A DNA stretch of 64,000 bases, taken from contig NZ_GL985606.1 of NCBI RefSeq assembly GCF_000220835.1, positions 324,106 through 388,105 on the forward strand, read 5' to 3'. How positions within the stretch are numbered: the first letter of the stretch is position 1; the number at the start of each line of letters is the position of its first letter. Shown here piece after piece: positions 53,634 through 64,000 of the stretch. The translations under genes were made by a program, and so were the position numbers. Below the pieces are notes generated by a model. It saw only the letters and a program-made list of their open reading frames with translations, was not told the DNA's origin and did no database searches. The DNA comes from Actinomyces sp. oral taxon 448 str. F0400. Lineage in GTDB: Bacteria; Actinomycetota; Actinomycetes; Actinomycetales; Actinomycetaceae.

Positions 53634-54851
53634 GTGTACGTTTCGGACCTGGCACTCAACGACTTCCGCTCCTACGACGAGCTCGTTCTCGCCCTCGACC
53701 CCGGGCCCACCGCCCTCATCGGGCCCAACGGGCAGGGGAAGACCAATCTCATCGAAGCGGTCGCCTACCTGTCGACCCTTTCGAGTCACCGGACGGGCGC
53801 CGATACGGCGCTGGTGCGGCGCGGTGCTCCGGGCGAGCCCCAGCCCGCCGGCGCCGTCGTGAGGGCTAGGGTCCTCCACGGCGAGCGCCCCAGCGTCCTG
53901 GAGATCGAGATCGTCGCGGGCAAGGCCAATCGCGCCCGGCTCAATCGGGGGGGCGTTCGTCCGCGCGAGCTGCTGGGCATGCTGCGGACCGTCGTCTTCG
54001 CGCCCGAGGACCTGGCCCTGGTTCGCGAGGAGCCGGGGATACGGCGTCGGTTCCTCGACGACCTCGCCGTGGCGCTACGCCCGTCGCTCGCTGGAGTGCG
54101 CGCCGAGCACGACAAGATCCTCGCTCAGCGCTCCAGTCTGCTGAAATCGGCTCGTGTCGCGCGCCGCTCGGGAGGCGTGCCGGCCTCGATGATCTCCACC
54201 CTGGAGGTGTGGGACGCTCAGCTCGCGGCGGCGGCGGCCCGGCTCATCGCCGCACGTATCGACGTCGTGATTCGGATGCGTCCGTGGGTGGCGGCTTCTT
54301 ATGAAAGGGTCAGCGAGGGGCGGTCGGTGGCCCGCCTCGCCTACCGGTCGAGCCTGCTGGATCATGAGGGCGGGTCGCAGTCCGATCTCGCCGACGAAGC
54401 GGCGCGGGATGCCGCCGAGGCCGGTCTTGCCGATGCCGCCGCCACGGCTGCGCGCCTGGAGTCGGCTATGACGCAGCTGCGCGAGCGCGAGATTGATCGT
54501 GGAACCAACCTGGTGGGAGCGCACCGCGACGATCTCGCGCTCTTCCTGGATGCCCTGCCTGCTCGGGGATTCGCCTCACACGGGGAGCAGTGGTCGTTGG
54601 CGCTGGCACTGCGATTGGCCTCCTACGAGATGCTGCGGCATGACGTCGACGCCTACGGGGGCGACGGAGAGCCGGTGCTCATTCTCGACGACGTTTTCGC
54701 CTCGTTGGATGCCCGGCGTCGGACGGCACTGGTCGGCGTCGTCTCCGAGGCTCAGCAGACGCTGCTCACGGCGGCGGTGGATGAGGACGTGCCGGACGAA
54801 CTGGCCGGGGCGCGCTTGCGCGTCTCCGGCTCCCGGGTGAGCCGTGGCTGA
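53634..54851 (+). CDS. recF: DNA replication/repair protein RecF
   Basis: A 405-residue SMC-like ATPase: Walker A GPNGQGKTNLIEAVAYL near 30, FAPEDLALVREEPGIRRRFL, and signature/Walker B region EQWSLALALRLA and PVLILDDVFASLD near 350. Loads RecA at gaps with RecOR. GTG start. Its end overlaps the next gene by 8 bases. Confidence 0.96.
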   Translation: MYVSDLALNDFRSYDELVLALDPGPTALIGPNGQGKTNLIEAVAYLSTLSSHRTGADTALVRRGAPGEPQPAGAVVRARVLHGERPSVLEIEIVAGKANRARLNRGGVRPRELLGMLRTVVFAPEDLALVREEPGIRRRFLDDLAVALRPSLAGVRAEHDKILAQRSSLLKSARVARRSGGVPASMISTLEVWDAQLAAAAARLIAARIDVVIRMRPWVAASYERVSEGRSVARLAYRSSLLDHEGGSQSDLADEAARDAAEAGLADAAATAARLESAMTQLREREIDRGTNLVGAHRDDLALFLDALPARGFASHGEQWSLALALRLASYEMLRHDVDAYGGDGEPVLILDDVFASLDARRRTALVGVVSEAQQTLLTAAVDEDVPDELAGARLRVSGSRVSRG

Positions 54852-55440
54852 GGACGGGGACGCCCTGGCGCTGCGGGTGCTGGCTCGCGAGCGGGGCCAT
54901 GCGTGGGACGCGGGCGAGATGCGGAAGAAGTTGTCGCAGCAGGCTGTCGACCGGGACGGCGTGGCCGTCTGGGACGCCCGCCGTCCGCACGGGGGGAGGA
55001 GCCCGGGGACGCAGAAGGATCCGACCGATCGCGGACCAGGGTTGCCGCCGGGACGCGACCGACCCGGACCGACGCGGTTCGACCCGCGTACCGGTAAGGG
55101 GGACCTGCGCCGGTACGCCGAGACGCACGGCTGGGCGGGCCACCTGGCCGTCGCCTCGGTGTCGGTGCGGTGGGAGCGGATCGTCGGACCGCAGATCGCC
55201 GGGCATGCGGCCATTGAGAGTTTCGAGCCGGGCCGGTTGACGTTGCGAGCCTCCTCCAGCGCCTGGGCTCAGCAGTTGCGTCTGCTTCTGCCCACGATCG
55301 AGCGGCGGGTGGTCGAGGCTCTGGGTTCTAACGGCGGCGCCGTCGAGATCCGGGTTCTGGGGCCGGCCGGTCCGCTGTGGCGACACGGTCGTTTCGGCGG
55401 GGCCCGGGGCGGGCGTGGTCCGCGGGACACCTATGGGTGA
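54844..55440 (+). CDS. DciA-like DUF721 protein
   Basis: A 198-residue protein. N-terminal half is charged and variable with a Gly/Pro/Arg-rich stretch; the DUF721 (DciA) domain is at about 100-180 (VASVSVRWERIVGPQIAGHA, then RASSSAWAQQLRLLLP). DciA-type proteins load the DnaB helicase in bacteria without DnaC/DnaI. The location between recF and gyrB is the same as Rv0004 in mycobacteria. GTG start overlapping recF. Confidence 0.9.
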   Translation: MAEDGDALALRVLARERGHAWDAGEMRKKLSQQAVDRDGVAVWDARRPHGGRSPGTQKDPTDRGPGLPPGRDRPGPTRFDPRTGKGDLRRYAETHGWAGHLAVASVSVRWERIVGPQIAGHAAIESFEPGRLTLRASSSAWAQQLRLLLPTIERRVVEALGSNGGAVEIRVLGPAGPLWRHGRFGGARGGRGPRDTYG

Positions 55441-55678
55441 CGACTCTCGACCGGCTCGGGACGGGCACGCACGATCATAGCGAGTGATGCTGCACACGTC
55501 CGACAAACGATGTCTGACGAGGGCTTCTCCGGTTATTCACGGTAGGATCATCATTGAAATGCCCATGGCGCGCCCTGGGCTGATTGCAGGTACCCACCTA
55601 CACGCCGCGGGACCGAGCCCGCCAGTCGGCGTCCAGAAGGGTCGGTGCCGCTCGGCGCATAGAACGAGGAGCAGCTGA

Positions 55679-57778
<2,100 letters not shown>

Positions 57779-57880
57779 GCGGGTCGGACCGCCGGATGAG
57801 CGCACCGGTCCGCTTCCACCCGCCGCCGGATGGACGCACCCGCTGCTTCACGACAACCCAGGGAACGAGAAGGAACGACG

Positions 57881-60526
57881 TTGAGCGACGAGATCACTAC
57901 CGAGCTCGGACCGACCGGCAACCGCATCCAGCCGGTCGATCTCCAGATGGAGATGCAGCGCTCCTACCTCGACTACGCCATGAGCGTCATCGTGGGACGC
58001 GCTCTGCCTGACGTGCGCGACGGCCTCAAGCCCGTCCATCGTCGCGTCCTGTACGCCATGTACGACGGCGGTTATCGTCCCGCCGCCTCGTTCTCCAAGT
58101 CCTCCCGCGTGGTCGGCGAGGTCATGGGCAATTACCATCCTCACGGCGACGTCGCGATCTACGACGCTCTGGCTCGTCTGGTGCAGTGGTGGTCCCTGCG
58201 CTACCCGCTCGTGTCCGGGCAGGGCAATTTCGGCACTCCCGGCAACCTGGGGCCGGCCGCCCCGCGGTACACGGAGTGCAAGATGGCGCCCCTGGCCATG
58301 GAGATGGTTCGTGACATCGACGAGGAGAGCGTCGATTTCCAGGACAATTACGACGGGAAGAACCAGGAACCGATCATCCTGCCGTCCCGCTTCCCGAATC
58401 TGTTGGTCAACGGCTCGGAGGGCATTGCGGTGGGCATGGCTACGCGCATCCCCCCGCACAACCTGCGTGAGGTCGCCTCGGGAGTGCAGTGGTTCCTCGA
58501 GCATCCGGACGCCTCCCGTGAGGAGCTCCTGGAAGCGCTCATCGAACGCATTCCCGGTCCCGATTTTCCCACCGGCGCCACTGTTCTGGGGCGTCGGGGC
58601 ATCGAGGACGCCTACCGCACCGGCCGCGGCTCGATCACCCAGCGCGCGGTGGTCAACGTCGAGGAGATCCAAGGGCGGCAGTGCCTGGTGGTCACCGAGT
58701 TGCCCTACCAGGTCAACCCCGACAACCTCGCCGACAAGATCGCCCAGCTCGTGCGCGACGGTCAGATCGGCGGCATCGCCGATATCCGGGATGAGACGTC
58801 CGGGCGCACCGGTCAGCGCCTGGTCATCGTCCTCAAACGCGACGCCATCGCCAAGATCGTCCTCAACAACCTGTACAAGCGCACCCAGCTTCAGGACAAC
58901 TTCCCGGCGAACATGCTGGCCCTGGTCGACGGTGTGCCGCGCACACTCAGCTTGGACGGTTTCGTGCGTCACTGGGTGGCCCACCAGATCGATGTCATCG
59001 TGCGCCGCTCCCGTTATCGTCTGCGCAAGGCCGAGGAGCGCTTGCACATCCTCGAGGGCCTGCTCAAAGCCATTGACGCGCTGGACGCCGTCATCGCCCT
59101 CATCCGTCGCTCCCCCACAACCGATGAGGCGCGCAGCGGACTCATGGGTCTGCTGGGCGTTGATGAGGCCCAGGCGGAGGCGATCCTCTCCCTCCAGCTG
59201 CGCCGTCTGGCCGCTCTTGAGCGCCTCAAGATCCAGCAGGAGAGCGAGGATCTGCGGGCCAGGGTTACCGACCTGCGGGAGATCATCGCCTCTCGGCAGC
59301 GTCAGCGGAGCATTGTCTCGGACGAACTGGCCGAGATCGTGAGGAAGTACGGCGACGAACGGCGCACCCGCATCGTGCCCTTCGACGGTGAGATGAGCAT
59401 GGAGGACCTCATCCCCGAGGAGGACGTCGTCGTCACCATCACCCGTTCCGGTTACGCCAAGCGCACGCGCACGGACGCCTACCGCTCCCAGCATCGCGGG
59501 GGCAAGGGCGTCAGGGGTGCCGCCTTGCGGGAGGACGACGTCGTCAGCCACTTCTTCATCACGACGACGCACCGCTGGCTGCTCTTCTTCACCAATCTGG
59601 GTCGGGTCTACCGCGCCAAGGCCTATGAGCTGCCCGAGGGAGGACGCGACGCCAAGGGGCAGCACGTGGCCAACCTGCTGGCCTTCCAGCCGGGCGAGGA
59701 GATCGCTCAGGTCATGGAGCTGGGGACCTACGACCAGGCCGACTACCTCGTCCTGGCCACCCGCCGTGGTCTGGTGAAGAAGACCCGCCTGAGCGAGTAC
59801 GAGTCCAACCGTTCCGGCGGCGTCATCGCCATCAATCTGCGCCAGGATGAGGAGGGACGCGCCGACGAACTCGTCTCCGCGGGCCTGCTGTCGACCGGTC
59901 AGGATCTGCTGCTGGTCTCCCGTGGGGGGCAGTCCCTACGTTTCACCGCCGATAGCGCGACTCTGCGTCCCACCGGCCGGGCGACCTCCGGCGTCACCGG
60001 CATGCGTTTCCGACAGGGAGATTCGCTGCTGGCCATGGACGTCGTCGACCCCGGGTGGACCGACGCCGATCTGTTCGTCGTGACCGAGGGGGGGTATGCC
60101 AAGCGCACGCTCGTCACTGACTACCCCGTGAAGGGGCGCGGTGGTCTCGGGGTGAAGGTCGCCAATCTCGTCGAAACCCGCGGCGACCTCGTGGGCGCGC
60201 TCGTCACTGTTCCCGGTGACGAGATCATGTGCATCATGGCCTCCGGCAAGGTGGTGCGCTCGGCTGTGTCCGAAGTCTCCCGGACCGGGCGGACCACGCA
60301 AGGTGTGACTTTCGCCAAGCCTGATGATGGCGACCGGATCATCGCTGTGGCCCGCAGCACCGAACGTGAGTTCGATGACCAGCTCGCAGTCGACGCTGCG
60401 GGGTCCGAAGCCGGATTCGCCGAGTCTGACGTGGCGGTTCCTACGAAGACGGCCACCATCACCGCTGCGCCGGAGGAGGCTGAGGCGGTAGGCTCGGGCG
60501 ACGACGAGAGTGAGGTTCAGGCATGA
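57881..60526 (+). CDS. gyrA: DNA gyrase subunit A
   Basis: An 881-residue GyrA. Catalytic Tyr is in [13 protein letters not shown]; the quinolone region reads [17 protein letters not shown], with Val at the position of E. coli Ser83 and M. tuberculosis Ala90 (residue 91 here). The C-terminal pinwheel has six repeats including the GyrA-box-like region QHRGGKGV and an acidic end. TTG start at 57881 behind AGAAGGA; upstream in-frame codons are not conserved. With GyrB it supercoils DNA; 102 bp after gyrB. Confidence 0.97.
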   Translation: MSDEITTELGPTGNRIQPVDLQMEMQRSYLDYAMSVIVGRALPDVRDGLKPVHRRVLYAMYDGGYRPAASFSKSSRVVGEVMGNYHPHGDVAIYDALARLVQWWSLRYPLVSGQGNFGTPGNLGPAAPRYTECKMAPLAMEMVRDIDEESVDFQDNYDGKNQEPIILPSRFPNLLVNGSEGIAVGMATRIPPHNLREVASGVQWFLEHPDASREELLEALIERIPGPDFPTGATVLGRRGIEDAYRTGRGSITQRAVVNVEEIQGRQCLVVTELPYQVNPDNLADKIAQLVRDGQIGGIADIRDETSGRTGQRLVIVLKRDAIAKIVLNNLYKRTQLQDNFPANMLALVDGVPRTLSLDGFVRHWVAHQIDVIVRRSRYRLRKAEERLHILEGLLKAIDALDAVIALIRRSPTTDEARSGLMGLLGVDEAQAEAILSLQLRRLAALERLKIQQESEDLRARVTDLREIIASRQRQRSIVSDELAEIVRKYGDERRTRIVPFDGEMSMEDLIPEEDVVVTITRSGYAKRTRTDAYRSQHRGGKGVRGAALREDDVVSHFFITTTHRWLLFFTNLGRVYRAKAYELPEGGRDAKGQHVANLLAFQPGEEIAQVMELGTYDQADYLVLATRRGLVKKTRLSEYESNRSGGVIAINLRQDEEGRADELVSAGLLSTGQDLLLVSRGGQSLRFTADSATLRPTGRATSGVTGMRFRQGDSLLAMDVVDPGWTDADLFVVTEGGYAKRTLVTDYPVKGRGGLGVKVANLVETRGDLVGALVTVPGDEIMCIMASGKVVRSAVSEVSRTGRTTQGVTFAKPDDGDRIIAVARSTEREFDDQLAVDAAGSEAGFAESDVAVPTKTATITAAPEEAEAVGSGDDESEVQA

Positions 60527-60993
60527 GTCAGTCGGAGTCCTTCCCGCCCGTGGGGGGAGACAGCGCGTCCCCGAGCGCCGCCGGGAAGTCCGGGAACGGG
60601 AAGAAATCCGCCAAGACGATCGCCGGTCCACGGCGCGTGCGCCTGGCGCTGACCCGTGTCGACCCGTGGTCGATCATGAAGGTCTCCTTCATGCTGAGCG
60701 TGGCCGTGGGCATCATGATCGTCGTCGCGGCGATCTTCGTGTGGCTCATGCTCGACGCCCTGCACGTGTTCTCCACCATCAAGGAGCTGGCGAGCACGAT
60801 CATGGAGTCCGAGAACAATGCGTATTCGGCACTCGTGGAGTATCTGGCCTTCAAGCGCGCGGTCTCGATGGCCATCATCATCGGTGTTGTGAACGTGGCG
60901 TTGACGACGGCGCTGTCCACAGTGATGGCGTTCCTCTACAACTTGACGGCGACGCTCGTCGGTGGGGTTCATCTCACACTGGCGGACGAGTGA
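60523..60993 (+). CDS. DUF3566 membrane protein
   Basis: A 156-residue protein: disordered Ser/Gly/Lys-rich N-terminus, a basic stretch ([20 protein letters not shown]) typical of DUF3566, then two membrane helices (about 60-82 and 108-132) joined by an extracellular segment. Overlaps the gyrA stop by ATGA. Equivalent of Rv0007 in mycobacteria; conserved near gyrA in actinobacteria, function unknown. Confidence 0.92.
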   Translation: MSQSESFPPVGGDSASPSAAGKSGNGKKSAKTIAGPRRVRLALTRVDPWSIMKVSFMLSVAVGIMIVVAAIFVWLMLDALHVFSTIKELASTIMESENNAYSALVEYLAFKRAVSMAIIIGVVNVALTTALSTVMAFLYNLTATLVGGVHLTLADE

Positions 60994-60999
60994 TCTGAT

Positions 61000-61029
61000 T
61001 TGAAGGCGATCGACGCGGTGGGATACCCT
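61000..61029 (+). promoter_or_regulatory. Promoter of tRNA-Ile
   Basis: TTGAAG (61000-61005) and TACCCT (61024-61029) separated by 18 bp, ending 13 bp before the tRNA. Confidence 0.6.
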
Positions 61030-61042
61030 CTTCCGCGTCATC

Positions 61043-61116
61043 GGGCCTATAGCTCAGTCGGTTAGAGCGCATCCCTGATAAGGATGAGGTCGCTGGTTCG
61101 AGTCCAGCTAGGCCCA
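61043..61116 (+). tRNA. tRNA-Ile (GAT)
   Basis: A 74-nt cloverleaf: acceptor GGGCCTA/TAGGCCC with discriminator A, D arm AGCTCAGTCGGTTAGAGC, anticodon loop CTGATAA (GAT), T arm CTGGTTCGAGTCCAG. The CCA end is not encoded. Conserved next to gyrA in actinobacteria. Confidence 0.97.
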
Positions 61117-61145
61117 CCGCCCGCGGTAGGACGTGAGGAGGGTTC

Positions 61146-61280
61146 ATGCGGAACCACAAGTTCGTCGTAGCCGCGGTTTTCTCGTTCCTCGGAGCGGTGT
61201 CCTATGCGGCATGGTTGAGGATCGAAGCGGCCCGTGCGGAGCGGGCCGCATGGGCCGAGGTCACCGATCCGGTCGACTGA
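61146..61280 (+). CDS. DLW-39-like small membrane protein
   Basis: A 44-residue protein between the two tRNAs: RNHKFVVAAVFSFLGAVSYA then AWLRIEAARAERAAWAEVTD. One N-terminal membrane helix and an Ala/Arg/Glu-rich tail. Size and position match the DLW-39 family of actinobacteria, though here the end is TDPVD instead of the DLW that names the family. Strong GAGGAGG ribosome binding site. Function unknown. Confidence 0.8.
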   Translation: MRNHKFVVAAVFSFLGAVSYAAWLRIEAARAERAAWAEVTDPVD

Positions 61281-61285
61281 CTCAC

Positions 61286-61358
61286 GGGGCTATGGCGCAA
61301 TTGGTAGCGCACCTGCTTTGCAAGCAGGGGGTTACGGGTTCGAGTCCCGTTAGCTCCA
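61286..61358 (+). tRNA. tRNA-Ala (TGC)
   Basis: A 73-nt cloverleaf: acceptor GGGGCTA/TAGCTCC with discriminator A, D arm GGCGCAATTGGTAGCGC, anticodon stem-loop CCTGCTTTGCAAGCAGG (TGC), T arm ACGGGTTCGAGTCCCGT. CCA not encoded. Confidence 0.97.
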
Positions 61359-61752
61359 CCCTTTGACATTGTCGTACTATTCCGGGTCCTGCAGTCGCTG
61401 CGCGTCGGCTGCGGGGCCTTCATTCTCATCGGTGCGGCGGTCGGTCCATTCCTTCATGGCGCCGCGATGACCGGGTCCACCGGCCCCGGATGCTCCGGCG
61501 ACGATGGCGTTCGGACGCTTCCTGGTGGGCCTCGGCGCCGGTGGAGCAGCGAGGCCGGACGGACGGGTAGCCGGGTGGTCGTCGGCAGCGGTCGAACAAG
61601 GAGCGGATGCGTCTCGTCCGCCAGTGGACTGCACGCGGGTCGGAAGCCACAGGTCCGTCGTCAGCGATGCACACCGGTGGACAGAGCAACACACGGGCCG
61701 GTGCTCACGGTGGTGGACGAGCGTGCGGCTCCATCGCCGGACTCTCCCCACC

Positions 61753-61870
61753 TGTGGGCAGGCCTGTGGAGAACGACAGCGCTGTTTTTCCACAGGTGTG
61801 CGCACAGCTGTGGATGAATGACAGTCGTGTGCTTCCCCAGTTCCACAGCTATGGACAGACCTGTGGAGAA
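61753..61870. promoter_or_regulatory. DnaA-box cluster outside oriC
   Basis: In the 545-bp gene-free gap between tRNA-Ala and the rhomboid gene. Boxes in both orientations: 61765-61773 (TGTGGAGAA), 61786-61794 (TTTTCCACA), 61809-61817 (TGTGGATGA), 61839-61847 (AGTTCCACA), 61862-61870 (TGTGGAGAA), plus a weaker 61753-61761 (TGTGGGCAG). Denser than the oriC gap itself. No gene or promoter was recognised in the rest of the gap (61359-61752, 61871-61903). Confidence 0.6.
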
Positions 61871-61903
61871 GTGTTCGACCGGTGCGGGTTCCACGGGCCC
61901 CGC

Positions 61904-62746
61904 TCACACGAGTGCTGCGCGCAGGCAGATCAGACCGACGAGCAGTACCGCTAAGCCCGCGGTTCCCCACACCCCGTAGGCGGTGCGCCGCTCCCGAGGC
62001 GCCCACGCGTACAGCGCCGCGATGAGCGCCCCCGTCGCGAGTCCGCCCAGGTGCCCCTGCCAGGAGATGTACTCCCCCATGAAGGAGATGGCCAGGTTGA
62101 CGGCGAGCAGCCCGAGGATCCCTGATGTGTCCCGACCGAAGCGGTGCTGAATGATGAACAGTGCTGCGAACAGTCCGAAGACCGCTCCCGAAGCACCCAC
62201 CGTCAGACCCCACCATGAGGACATCGTCACTGGCGAGGCCAGCCAGTAGATCATGGTCGATCCGCCGACGGCGCTCAGCACGTACAGAGCGGCGAAACGC
62301 CACCGCCCGAGCACCGGCTCCAGGGCGCTGCCCAGTACCCATAGCGCCCACATATTGAAGGCCAGATGCCAGAGCGAGGCGTGGAGGAAGGCGGTCGTCA
62401 CGAAGCGCCACGGTTCGCTGATCGCTGCCGCCGGTACGAAGGCGAACCGGTTTTCGAGCGGCTGATGGGTCAGCTGGATCAGGTAGACGGCCACGCAGGC
62501 GACCACGAGGATCTTGGTGACCAGCGCGTCGGTGACCGCGCGTCCACCGAGTAGGGATCGTGCTCCTCGACGGGAGGACCTGGCCCTGCGGACGCAGTCG
62601 ACGCAGTGGACGCCGACGGCGCTCGGCACTTGGCACTGAGGGCATGCGGGCCGCCCGCAGCGCTGGCAGCGCACATAGGTCACCCGGTCCGGATGACGAG
62701 GACACACCGGAAGTTCGGCCGGTTGATCGGTGGCGGGCTGGGTCAT
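61904..62746 (-). CDS. Rhomboid family intramembrane serine protease
   Basis: A 280-residue membrane protein. N-terminal B-box-like zinc motif (CPRHPDRVTYVRCQRCGRPA, then CPQCQVPSAVGVHCVDC), then a six-helix rhomboid domain with ASLWHLAFNMWALW, catalytic Ser in GASGAVFG near 182 and catalytic His in GHLGG near 233. Start ATG at 62746 with AGGAGA; a longer frame from 62866 has none. Origin-proximal location matches Rv0110-type relatives. Confidence 0.93.
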   Translation of the reverse strand: MTQPATDQPAELPVCPRHPDRVTYVRCQRCGRPACPQCQVPSAVGVHCVDCVRRARSSRRGARSLLGGRAVTDALVTKILVVACVAVYLIQLTHQPLENRFAFVPAAAISEPWRFVTTAFLHASLWHLAFNMWALWVLGSALEPVLGRWRFAALYVLSAVGGSTMIYWLASPVTMSSWWGLTVGASGAVFGLFAALFIIQHRFGRDTSGILGLLAVNLAISFMGEYISWQGHLGGLATGALIAALYAWAPRERRTAYGVWGTAGLAVLLVGLICLRAALV

Positions 62747-62900
62747 GGCTTCTCCTGTCGGGCCATAGAGGTGGGAACGGGTTAGCGGGGCGGGAGGCGG
62801 TGATCGAGGATCGGGGTAGGGATACGGCGACGCCGCCGGTCCGCGGGCGGGCCGGCGGCGTCGCATTGTGCAATAGCGGTGCGCGCTTTGCGGGCTCGGG

Positions 62901-63422
62901 TCACTTCGCGACGGTGACCGAGTCGATGATGACGTCCTCGAGGGGGCGGTCGTGCGGATCGGTCGACACTGCGGAGATCGCGTCCACGACCTGGCGGGAG
63001 GCGTCGTCGGCGACCTGGCCGAAGATCGTGTGCTTGCCCTGAAGCCATTCAGTGGCCGCCGTCGTAATGAAGAACTGGGAGCCGTTGGTGCCCTTGCCCA
63101 GGCGACGGCCGGCGTTGGCCATGGCCAGGATGTAGGGCTGTGTGAACGCCAAAGACGGGTCGATCTCGTCGTCGAAGACGTAGCCGGGACCGCCGGTGCC
63201 CGTACCCAGGGGATCGCCCCCCTGAATCATGAAGTTCGGGATGACGCGGTGGAAGATGACACCCGAGTACAGGGGCGCGTTGGACTGCTCGCCCGTTCGC
63301 GGGTCGGTCCAGGTCTTCTCACCAGTCGCCAGGCCGACGAAGTTCGAGACGGTTTCAGGGGCCTGCTCCGGGAAGAGCTCGAGGCGGATGTCGCCGAGGT
63401 TGGTGTGCAGTGTCGCTTCCAT
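62901..63422 (-). CDS. ppiA: Peptidyl-prolyl cis-trans isomerase, cyclophilin type
   Basis: A 173-residue cytoplasmic cyclophilin: ATLHTNLGDIRLELFPEQAP, FHRVIPNFMIQGGDP, LAMANAGRRLGKGTNGSQFF and the closing GKHTIFGQV. Active-site Arg is in FHRV, with Phe and Gln in FMIQGGD. Catalyses proline isomerisation during folding. The location near gyrA-tRNAs is conserved in actinobacteria (Rv0009). Confidence 0.96.
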   Translation of the reverse strand: MEATLHTNLGDIRLELFPEQAPETVSNFVGLATGEKTWTDPRTGEQSNAPLYSGVIFHRVIPNFMIQGGDPLGTGTGGPGYVFDDEIDPSLAFTQPYILAMANAGRRLGKGTNGSQFFITTAATEWLQGKHTIFGQVADDASRQVVDAISAVSTDPHDRPLEDVIIDSVTVAK

Positions 63423-63584
63423 GGCTGCATGGTCGCACGCGCGGCACGGACGAGGACGAGACGCTCGGCTGTGGACTCACCTGTTCACCCCAGGCAAAAC
63501 GAGTACCCGGATCGTGGGTCGGGTGGGCCATTGGTGCGACGATGAGCTCCAAGCGACCTCATCGTTCCGACCAGGGAGGCCATC

Positions 63585-64000
63585 ATGGCTTGCAAGACCT
63601 TCGAGAAGAAGATCGACACCGACCATCTCCGTCAGGAGGTCGCCTCCCTCGCCGAGAGCATCGCGGTTCGGGCCGAACGCGCTGCCGAGTGGGCGGCGCC
63701 CCGCATGGGCCGGGCCCGCGCCGAGGTCGTCAAGGCCGCCAAGGAGGCTCACTCCCGTGCCCAGCCCGTTGTGGATGAGGCCCGTACCCGCGTGGTCGAG
63801 GACTATGCCCCGGCCGCTCAGAGGGCTGCCGTCGCCGCTCAGGCCGCGGCCGGCGCCGACGGGGGTACGCTTACTGAGCGCGCTCAGCGCATCGCCGCCG
63901 CCGCGAAGAACGCGGCACTCGAGATTCCGGAGGTTCCCGTGAAGAAGAAGCACCCCGTCCTCAAGACGCTCGGTTGGCTCACGCTGGCCGGTGCAGCCGC
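63585..64000 (+). CDS. Hypothetical protein, cut by window end
   Basis: 138 codons visible, ATG at 63585 behind GGGAGG. Ala/Glu/Arg-rich, heptad-like helix pattern (VASLAESIAVRAERAAEWAA; AQPVVDEARTRVVED) suggesting a coiled coil, then EVPVKKKHPVLKTLGWLTLAGAA at the edge, which looks like the start of a membrane helix. No family recognised. Codon use is normal for the genome. Confidence 0.7.
   Translation, partial: MACKTFEKKIDTDHLRQEVASLAESIAVRAERAAEWAAPRMGRARAEVVKAAKEAHSRAQPVVDEARTRVVEDYAPAAQRAAVAAQAAAGADGGTLTERAQRIAAAAKNAALEIPEVPVKKKHPVLKTLGWLTLAGAA

Overview
The window is about 64 kb of a high-GC actinobacterial chromosome spanning the replication origin. Gene order, leaderless or GTG/TTG starts, the parS sequences, and a probable PPi-type phosphoenolpyruvate carboxykinase all point to Actinomycetaceae (Actinomyces or a close relative). 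The genus is an inference from gene content; there is no 16S gene here. No insertion sequence, phage or CRISPR array was seen.

Layout. 0.2-2.3 kb: a PadR / ABC-ATPase / permease operon. 2.3-10.3 kb, mostly minus strand: the conserved block ponA-rpsF-ssb-rpsR-rplI-dnaB, interrupted by a plus-strand MATE exporter. 10.7-14.1 kb: a 1157-residue protein that looks like PPi-PEPCK. 14.2-21.0 kb, minus strand: a TipA-like MerR regulator with its own operator, an MFS exporter, a GH36 alpha-galactosidase, serA and serC. 21.4-29.6 kb, minus strand: a compact, translationally coupled RiPP gene cluster. 29.7-50 kb: core origin-flanking genes cca, nudix, a DUF6049 protein, murJ, trxBA, thrC, an aminotransferase, ddl, parB, parA, rsmG, jag, yidC, yidD, rnpA and rpmH, with five parS sites in the thrC-parB stretch. 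50.5-61 kb: dnaA, dnaN, recF, a DciA-like gene, gyrB, gyrA, a DUF3566 gene, tRNA-Ile, a DLW-39-like gene and tRNA-Ala. 61.4-64 kb: a DnaA-box-rich intergenic region, a rhomboid protease, a cyclophilin and a gene cut by the window edge.

The most interesting region is the RiPP cluster. A 108-residue precursor has a nitrile-hydratase-type (NHLP) leader and ends in CCCCCPC. It is followed by a 46-residue membrane peptide, a cytochrome P450 with an atypical I-helix, a DUF2961/GH172-like jelly-roll protein that seems to lack a catalytic Glu, an ABC-2 exporter, a fused YcaO cyclodehydratase and a SagB-type azoline dehydrogenase. A sigma70 promoter (TTGACG-17-TACACT) precedes the precursor. The set predicts a peptide with a run of five contiguous thiazoles, further oxidised by the P450 and exported. 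I know of no described product with such an all-Cys core.

Other points of note: Val at the quinolone-determining Ser83/Ala90 position of GyrA; a cysteine-free S18 at the main ribosomal locus; a SigR/SigH-type promoter before trxB; a 30-bp perfect palindrome before thrC; two DnaA-box clusters outside oriC; and a TipA-like operator before the TipA-like gene.
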